Source: ARS21 sp964615505 (GTDB lineage: Archaea; Nanobdellota; Nanobdellia; UBA10117; ARS21). From it: a DNA stretch of 57,681 bases. Below the pieces are notes generated by a model, which searched no databases, had not been told where the DNA came from, and worked only from the letters and a program-made list of their open reading frames with translations. Made by a program: the position numbers and the translations under genes. The stretch is from contig CAZTOR010000001.1 of NCBI GenBank assembly GCA_964615505.1, positions 1 through 57,681 of the forward strand. The letters are read 5' to 3'. Shown piece by piece: positions 51,950 to 57,681 of this stretch; the stretch's first letter is position 1; each line of letters starts with the position of its first letter.

Positions 51950-52189
51950 ATGTCAGTTTCTGAAAACAAAAAAGCTTACATGAGAAAATATAACAATCGA
52001 AGTTATGTAAAGCGAAAAAAAGCAGAATATATGCGAAAAAACAGAAAATCTGCGGACGACGAAGCATCAGTTCGACTAGTAAATCTTTTGAGAGAGTATG
52101 GTTTTGAAGATTGGGCATTCGATTTTGCTCAAGAAAGAGCACCACAAATGCTAGTTTCATCAAAAGTAGCTTCACGTAGACGAAGATAA
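51950..52189 (+). CDS. Small basic protein, 79 aa
   Basis: The N-terminal half is very basic and Tyr-rich (KKAYMRKYNNRSYVKRKKAEYMR). The C-terminal half is a mixed helix (LVNLLREYGFEDWAFDFAQERAP) ending in RRRR. I believe proteins of this layout occur widely in DPANN archaea, but I know of no function. A nucleic-acid or ribosome-binding role is suggested by charge alone. It is divergent from radB and followed after 47 bases by cdc48 with its own promoter. Confidence 0.72.
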   Translation: MSVSENKKAYMRKYNNRSYVKRKKAEYMRKNRKSADDEASVRLVNLLREYGFEDWAFDFAQERAPQMLVSSKVASRRRR

Positions 52190-52207
52190 AGGCATCCACT
52201 AAATCAG

Positions 52208-52218
52208 CTTTTAAAATT
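52208..52218 (+). promoter_or_regulatory. TATA box of cdc48
   Basis: cttttaaaatt is centred about 24 bp upstream of the ATG at 52237. Confidence 0.5.
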
Positions 52219-52236
52219 TAACTATATCTGATTATT

Positions 52237-54510
52237 ATGCCTAAGGATTCTAAAGAAATAGTTTTAACGGTTCAAGAAGCAAGACAAGACGATATTGATA
52301 GAGGCATAGTCCGTATTGAAAATGAGTTCTTGAAAAAATTAGGATTACAGCAGGGTGATTTTATAGAAATAGAGGGCGATAAAAAAACAGTTGCAATTGC
52401 AGGAAGAGCATACCCTGCAGATTTAGGACTGGGAACAATTAGAATGGACCCATCTATACGAAAGAATGCCGGGACATCTATTTCTGAAAAAGTAACTTTG
52501 CGTGCAATAGATATCAGGCCTGCAAAGAAAATTACAATTGCGCCTTATCAAAAAGGTATGCGAATTCAAGCACCTCCCAAAATGTTTCTGAAAGCATTAG
52601 TGGGACGACCTGTTTCCAAAGGAGATATAATAACTCCTGCAACTCATGGTCGAGTTAGACGAATTCGAGGATATGATCCGCTCGAAGATTTATCTGACAT
52701 TTTAGGCGCTGCGATGAGCGGAGGACTACCTCTAATGTCTGGATTAAAATTTATCGTTGTAACTACGTCTCCTAAAGGTGCGGTGCTAGTAACTGAAGAA
52801 ACTCAACTTGAGCTAAAACCTGAGGCGGTTGAAATAACTGAAGATCACGTTCCGGATGTTTCCTATGAAGATATCGGTGGATTAAAAGAAGAAGTAGAAA
52901 AAGTTAGAGAAATGATCGAAATTCCATTAAAGCGCCCAGAATTATTTGATCGATTGGGAATCCAACCACCAAAAGGTGTTTTATTATATGGACCGCCTGG
53001 AACAGGTAAAACTCTTTTAGCAAAGGCTGTCGCATCAGAATCTCAAGCATCATTCCATTTAATCAATGGACCTGAAATTATGAGTAAATTCGTTGGAGAT
53101 GCTGAAAAGAAAATAAGAACCATTTTTGACGAAGCGGAAAATAATGCTCCTGCAATTATATTTATTGATGAAATTGACGCAATTGCACCAAAGCGAGAGG
53201 AATCATATGGCGAAGTTGAGCGAAGAGTAGTTGCACAATTACTTACTTTAATGGACGGAATGAAAGGAAGAGGAAAAGTCATCGTAATTGCAGCAACAAA
53301 TCGACAAGATGCATTAGACCCTGCATTGCGAAGAGGAGGAAGATTTGATAGAGAAATAGAAATAGGCGTCCCAAATTATGAAGGAAGATTACAAGTACTA
53401 AAGATTCATACTCGAAATATGCCTTTGACAAGTAACGTTAAATTGGAAGAATTAGCAAGAGTCACTCACGGTTTCGTTGGAGCAGATCTAGAAGCACTAT
53501 GTAAAGAAGCTGCAATGAATGTAATCCGAAGACTGGCATTAAAACACTCTTTGAAAGATGATTCTCCACTTGACGAGGAGATTATGAAAAAATTAATTGT
53601 AAATCAAAAAGATTTTGAAGATGCTTTTAGAAACGTCTCTCCTAGTGCAATGAGAGAAATATTAATTGAAACACCAAATGTTCCTTGGAATAGAATTGGA
53701 GGTCTCGGTGAAATCAAGCAACAACTAAAGGAAGCCGTTGAGTGGCCAATAAAGAACCCTGAAATGTTCAAACGAATGGGGATTCGGGCACCAAAAGGTG
53801 TTTTATTATATGGACCGCCTGGAACAGGTAAAACTCTTTTAGCAAAGGCTGTCGCGACCGAATCTGAAGCAAATTTTATCTCAGTTAAAGGGCCGGAATT
53901 ACTAAATAAATATGTTGGTGAATCAGAAAAAGCTGTTCGAGAAATATTTAGAAAGGCTAAACAAGTTGCACCGTCAGTAGTTTTCTTTGATGAAATTGAT
54001 TCGATTGCGTCAATAAGAAGCGGAGGTGGAGACGGAGGTGCAAAGGCAAGAGAAGGAGTAGTAAATCAAATTCTAACGGAATTAGATGGTGTGGAAGATC
54101 TGAGCGAAGTAGTAGTTATAGCAGCTACAAATCGTCCGGAATTGGTTGATCCTGCATTGTTAAGACCGGGCAGATTTGACAGACACTTGTTAGTCAGACC
54201 ACCGGGTAAAGCAGCAATTCAAGAAATTCTTAAAATTCATACTAAAGATGTTCCTATGGGTAAAGATATAACTCTAAAATATTTGACTGAAAAGTTAGTT
54301 GGGTATTCTGGTGCAGACATAGAAGCAATTGTTAGAGAAGCTGCAATGCTAGCACTTCGAGAAAAAGCAGATGCTAAAAATGTAAAGAAAAAACACTTTA
54401 GCGAAGCACTTTCAAAAATTAAACCATCATTATCGAAGGTTGAAGTTAACGCTTACAAAAATGCTATTAGGGAAGCAGAAGGAAGAGTTGGTCCAGACTA
54501 TCTTGGATAG
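52237..54510 (+). CDS. cdc48: CDC48/VAT AAA+ ATPase, 757 aa
   Basis: This double-ring unfoldase supplies substrates to the proteasome and remodels complexes. It has an N-domain (residues 1-195, double-psi barrel plus four-stranded part), then D1 with Walker A GPPGTGKT at 252-259 and D2 at 526-533. Both have Walker B IIFIDEID or VVFFDEID. The D2 segment after Walker B has an extended Gly-rich loop (SGGGDGGAK). The two Walker A regions share 67 identical bases. It has its own promoter and ends nine bases before the convergent map gene. Confidence 0.97.
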   Translation: MPKDSKEIVLTVQEARQDDIDRGIVRIENEFLKKLGLQQGDFIEIEGDKKTVAIAGRAYPADLGLGTIRMDPSIRKNAGTSISEKVTLRAIDIRPAKKITIAPYQKGMRIQAPPKMFLKALVGRPVSKGDIITPATHGRVRRIRGYDPLEDLSDILGAAMSGGLPLMSGLKFIVVTTSPKGAVLVTEETQLELKPEAVEITEDHVPDVSYEDIGGLKEEVEKVREMIEIPLKRPELFDRLGIQPPKGVLLYGPPGTGKTLLAKAVASESQASFHLINGPEIMSKFVGDAEKKIRTIFDEAENNAPAIIFIDEIDAIAPKREESYGEVERRVVAQLLTLMDGMKGRGKVIVIAATNRQDALDPALRRGGRFDREIEIGVPNYEGRLQVLKIHTRNMPLTSNVKLEELARVTHGFVGADLEALCKEAAMNVIRRLALKHSLKDDSPLDEEIMKKLIVNQKDFEDAFRNVSPSAMREILIETPNVPWNRIGGLGEIKQQLKEAVEWPIKNPEMFKRMGIRAPKGVLLYGPPGTGKTLLAKAVATESEANFISVKGPELLNKYVGESEKAVREIFRKAKQVAPSVVFFDEIDSIASIRSGGGDGGAKAREGVVNQILTELDGVEDLSEVVVIAATNRPELVDPALLRPGRFDRHLLVRPPGKAAIQEILKIHTKDVPMGKDITLKYLTEKLVGYSGADIEAIVREAAMLALREKADAKNVKKKHFSEALSKIKPSLSKVEVNAYKNAIREAEGRVGPDYLG
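52967..53033 (+). repeat. 67-bp perfect intragenic repeat in cdc48, D1 copy
   Basis: It is identical to 53789-53855, including all third codon positions, over the Walker A region. The repeat is at a constant 822-bp offset. Confidence 0.92.
53789..53855 (+). repeat. 67-bp perfect intragenic repeat in cdc48, D2 copy
   Basis: This is the D2 counterpart of 52967-53033. Identity ends abruptly on both sides (c versus g before, a versus g after), although the proteins remain similar. Confidence 0.92.
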
Positions 54511-54518
54511 AATCAAAG

Positions 54519-55403
54519 TTAACCCAAAACTATTGGTTTGTCATCTACAATAATTGTATATTCAAATTGAGAAACCATTGAACCAGGCTTTTCATTTAAT
54601 ATTTTATGATCATGTAAAATTCCTGATCGAACAAATGAAGAAATGGCCAATTTTGTTTTAGTTCCCCCAAATTTTTTCGCAAGTTCTCTCTCTGAAAAAG
54701 GAAGTGTTTGATAATTCGAGAGTATATGATTTAAAACATCTCGATACATCCTAACCTGCTTTTTTTCAGAAAGTTCATATATTCCTGAACTTTTACCTTC
54801 AGTTACACTTCCTCTACCGTCAGTAGCAAAAGGTTCAATCGCTATAACCATTCCTTTCTCAAGTTTAAATTTACTTCCTGTTTTATAATTTGGAATATTA
54901 TATCCTGCATGTACATTATATCTATCAATTCCGTGACCTGAAAGATTTCGAATCGATTTAAAGCCATGCTTTTTTATGGTTGATTCAATCACTTCACCAA
55001 TGTCACTAACCGATACGCCTGGCTTCACCAATTTAATTGCGTTATCTAATGCTTCTCTGGACGATTCAATTAAATTATTATGTTTTTCAGTTTCGATTGG
55101 AATAGAAATTGCACTATCAACAATATAACCGTCAACATGTACGCCAATATCCAATTTCAACAAATCTCCTTTCTTTAAAGTATTTTCATCCTTTTCACTC
55201 GCACAATAATGAGCTGCAACATCATTTACAGATATATTTGCAGGGAAAGCCAGTTCTCCGCCCATCTCTTTAATTTTACTTTCAATTTTTTCTGAAATTT
55301 CAAGATATTTCGCTCCAGGGACTGCAAGTTCTCTACCGTATTCTTTACACCTTTTTGAAATATCGCTTGCTTTCTTATATTTTAATAATACTTTTTTGCT
55401 CAT
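54519..55403 (-). CDS. map: Methionine aminopeptidase type II, 294 aa
   Basis: It removes initiator Met. Metal ligands are visible: Asp in LDIGVHVDG, Asp in YIVDSAI, His in SGHGIDRYNVH, Glu in AIEPFATDG and Glu in QFEYTIIV. The helical insertion typical of type II enzymes lies between. The ATG at 55403 forms an ATGA overlap with the PolB stop. An ATG two codons upstream (55409) is also possible. It is co-transcribed behind PolB. Confidence 0.94.
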   Translation of the reverse strand: MSKKVLLKYKKASDISKRCKEYGRELAVPGAKYLEISEKIESKIKEMGGELAFPANISVNDVAAHYCASEKDENTLKKGDLLKLDIGVHVDGYIVDSAISIPIETEKHNNLIESSREALDNAIKLVKPGVSVSDIGEVIESTIKKHGFKSIRNLSGHGIDRYNVHAGYNIPNYKTGSKFKLEKGMVIAIEPFATDGRGSVTEGKSSGIYELSEKKQVRMYRDVLNHILSNYQTLPFSERELAKKFGGTKTKLAISSFVRSGILHDHKILNEKPGSMVSQFEYTIIVDDKPIVLG

Positions 55404-57681
55404 AACCATTGATCTAATCCTATGCTCAAGTTCTTGACCTGATCTTCAGTATAACCGAAGAGTTCTAGTATTTTATAAGTTGCTCCAATCACTTGTTTGT
55501 CGATGTAATATTTCTCATCTATTTCGTTAATGTCCACATCTTCCGAAAGCTTTACTCGGTCCCGAACCAACTTGGAATTACCTTCAGAAATTACATAATT
55601 AACTACCGTTCCAGCACCTACAACTTTACCCTTGGCTTCCATTAGTCTACCTGCAGCAACTTGTGGACCAATCGCAACGTAATCACTCAAATTCCGAGTC
55701 AATTTATTTGACAAAACTAATTCCTCGACAGTAATTTTTCTTTCACGAATATTGGATATTATATTTTGTACAATCTTTAGTGCAATATCTCCTTTCCCAT
55801 CCGTTAATACCGATTTCAAAACTTCCAATTGAGCATTTTTTGCTAATTTAGACCAATCTCCTCTACGAGACTCCAAACCCTTAACAGTAATTTTCCCTGA
55901 TTTATCCATTAAAGCATACCTCTTTTTTGCTCCAGTTTCAGATCCCTTTTTTTCCAAAAATATTCCTGAAGAATAATGCCCTTCATCTTCTAGTTCCATC
56001 GGATCAGGTAGATAATCATTAACTTCTTTCTCAAATTCCTTTATTTTTTCTGAATCTAGTAAGAACACAGAATCCGTATCACCGTATATAACTTCAATAC
56101 CGTGTTTTTCCGCAGTCTTAATTAAACCCTCAATATATTTTCGACCCATTGCAGTTATTGCTGCAGCACAATCTATAGAGTACCATCTCGCACCATAGAA
56201 TCCCAAATAACCATAGAAAGAATTTGCCAATATTTTAATTGCGTAAGATTGAGCATCTAATTCCTTCCCCAATTCAGAATCAGAATCCACCTTTTTAAGA
56301 TCCGACTTTATTTGTCCTCTCTTTTCGAGCAAGTTTTTCAAAAGCGCAGGAATGAAACCGCCTTCCTTTTTGAAACATACTTTTTTGTGAGGCAAATATA
56401 TTTCCGTTTCACCTTCTTCGGAAAGAGTGTAAGGATCGATATTATGCGCAATTATTATTGAAGGGTATAGACTTCTGAAGTCAAAAACTCTAACATTCTT
56501 GTAAACTCCAGGCGTTGGTTGATATACAAAAGCACCTACTACTTTGGTACGCATCCTTGAAGATATATCTGATTCTGAAGGTTTATTTTCAATAACTCGA
56601 TTTTCATCAATCGAATTTTTTATTATATATTGTTCAACTAGTCGTCCATATCTCATACGCGAAACATCAAATAAGGGAATCCCGACGATTCTAACAAACT
56701 GTATTGCTATAGGCATCATTTTTTGAGCTAGTTTCCAAGTTATTCGAGAATCATGAAGATTATATTTCATAATTCTAGAAAGATTTTCGGAACCGCCTTC
56801 TTTCCAAAGCTCGCTAACGAATGCTCCTAGCGGTTCCTCCTTTTGATGTCCAATTAATTCGCGTGCAACACTATCTAATTTCAGCGAATTCGTTTTCAAG
56901 TTTGACGAAAGAATATTTCTGACAAAAATATAACTATCAAAATGAGTCAGTCCATTAATTCTTGAAGAATACCCTCTCTTTCCAGCACGTTCTAATTTAA
57001 TTCCGGATTTCAATGGACCAATTTCAATATTCACTCTCAACTTTTCTGCTCTTGTTTTTATGAATGGCAAATCAAATCCATCAGAATTGTAACCAGTAAT
57101 TACATCAACTTTTGATTCATTAATCGTTTTAGAAAAGTCTTCCAACAATTCAGATTCATCTTTTACAACATTAACATATTCTTTTTTATTTTCAAAATCT
57201 CTATACGTTGTAACTTTTCTTAATCCTTCCGAGTAGTATGAAATCGAAATTATTTTATCGTTTTTTGCATTTGGAAAACTTCCAGAACATTCAGTTTCAA
57301 TATCAAATGCCAACACTTTAGGCATGAAATTTTTGTAATATTCAAGTTTATTCTCTAGCCCTAATCTGAATAAATAAGGAATATCTGCCTCAAAAACTTC
57401 CAATTGCTGATTTTGAAGCTTTCGCTTAAGAGCGGGTATTTCAACCGGAAATTCAGTATGAACTTTAAACATAGATATTTCTTTCCCTCTAAATATTTTT
57501 TTAACTTCTTTGACTAATTTAGGTGATTTAATTTCACCCCGATAATCATAAACTAAATTTTCAATCTCCGATTTAGAAACATTAGATTTTACAAGCAAGA
57601 ATGGTAACTCAAAATCCCTTTCCTTGACATAGTTACCACTATCTGAATTGCAAATAATTGAAATTTTTCGAGAGTCACCTT
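55400..57681 (-). CDS. polB: Family B DNA polymerase, N-terminus cut by the window edge
   Basis: The 3'-5' exonuclease motif is AFDIET, followed by YNSDGFDLPF. Polymerase motifs are DFRSLYPSIIIAHN (motif A), KILANSFYGYLG (motif B) and YGDTDS (motif C), all intact. The reading frame stays open past the only in-frame start in the window (a TTG at 57598) to the edge, translating to GDSRKISIICNSDS and further residues. The true start is therefore outside, probably about 15 residues upstream. No intein is seen. It is the first gene of a PolB-map unit. Confidence 0.95.
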   Translation of the reverse strand, partial: GDSRKISIICNSDSGNYVKERDFELPFLLVKSNVSKSEIENLVYDYRGEIKSPKLVKEVKKIFRGKEISMFKVHTEFPVEIPALKRKLQNQQLEVFEADIPYLFRLGLENKLEYYKNFMPKVLAFDIETECSGSFPNAKNDKIISISYYSEGLRKVTTYRDFENKKEYVNVVKDESELLEDFSKTINESKVDVITGYNSDGFDLPFIKTRAEKLRVNIEIGPLKSGIKLERAGKRGYSSRINGLTHFDSYIFVRNILSSNLKTNSLKLDSVARELIGHQKEEPLGAFVSELWKEGGSENLSRIMKYNLHDSRITWKLAQKMMPIAIQFVRIVGIPLFDVSRMRYGRLVEQYIIKNSIDENRVIENKPSESDISSRMRTKVVGAFVYQPTPGVYKNVRVFDFRSLYPSIIIAHNIDPYTLSEEGETEIYLPHKKVCFKKEGGFIPALLKNLLEKRGQIKSDLKKVDSDSELGKELDAQSYAIKILANSFYGYLGFYGARWYSIDCAAAITAMGRKYIEGLIKTAEKHGIEVIYGDTDSVFLLDSEKIKEFEKEVNDYLPDPMELEDEGHYSSGIFLEKKGSETGAKKRYALMDKSGKITVKGLESRRGDWSKLAKNAQLEVLKSVLTDGKGDIALKIVQNIISNIRERKITVEELVLSNKLTRNLSDYVAIGPQVAAGRLMEAKGKVVGAGTVVNYVISEGNSKLVRDRVKLSEDVDINEIDEKYYIDKQVIGATYKILELFGYTEDQVKNLSIGLDQWL

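Noticed and set aside
57596..57598. TTG at 57598 as the start of PolB
   Set aside because: The frame stays open upstream to the window edge and the extra residues look like the polymerase N-terminus, so the gene is simply cut off.

Overview
The window is a gene-dense, AT-rich stretch of an archaeal chromosome, with almost no intergenic DNA and many ATGA or longer overlaps. Archaeal hallmarks include a thermosome, both subunits of DNA polymerase D, Orc1/Cdc6, a B-family polymerase, RadB, Hel308, Hef parts, membrane LonB, AglB, archaeal type IV pilins and SecD/SecF. Leaderless TATA promoters, small genes and several small proteins of DPANN type point to a DPANN archaeon (Woesearchaeota/Pacearchaeota-like). 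The phylum is an inference from gene style, not a measured placement.

Layout. (1) 0.6-13.2 kb: a type IV pilus locus with three closely related cysteine-rich pilins, a 625-aa pilin-like protein, five further pilin-like proteins, one secretion ATPase and two TadC-type platform proteins. A thermosome gene and a coiled-coil gene interrupt it. (2) 13.3-19.4 kb: Hel308, TrmI, SecF, SecD with a PDZ-like domain, and a SpoIIM-family protein. (3) 19.5-33.0 kb: a surface-glycan operon starting with the oligosaccharyltransferase AglB. It holds glycosyltransferases, three enzymes of ADP-heptose synthesis (GmhA, HldA, HldC), two GT9 heptosyltransferase-like proteins, a flippase and an alkaline-phosphatase-fold enzyme. 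(4) 33.0-44.8 kb: the replication region with a PRC-barrel protein, a winged-helix protein, two tandem ORB-like repeats, a Cas4-like nuclease, DP2, a small winged-helix gene, a probable replication origin, orc1/cdc6, DP1, a presenilin-like protease, and Hef split into two genes. (5) 44.8-57.7 kb: a TraB protein, a CdpB-like PRC protein, LonB, a 51-aa protein, SerRS, a phosphoesterase, TopA, RadB, CDC48, methionine aminopeptidase and PolB. PolB runs off the right edge.

The strongest structural find is the origin at about 38.47-38.62 kb: two inverted origin-recognition boxes face each other across about 94 bp of nearly pure A/T beside orc1. Transcription diverges from it. A second pair of the same boxes, as a direct repeat, lies 4.6 kb away at 33.84-33.95 kb.

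The pilus and glycan regions probably work together: pilus proteins carry many N-glycosylation sequons, and AglB with its sugar pathway is nearby. The heptose genes would make this an unusual archaeal N-glycan. Other notable points are two divergent gene pairs that each appear to share one symmetric TATA element, a 67-bp perfect repeat between the two ATPase domains of cdc48, and a Glu in place of the second catalytic Asp of DP2. No tRNA, rRNA, CRISPR array, insertion sequence or prophage was seen.
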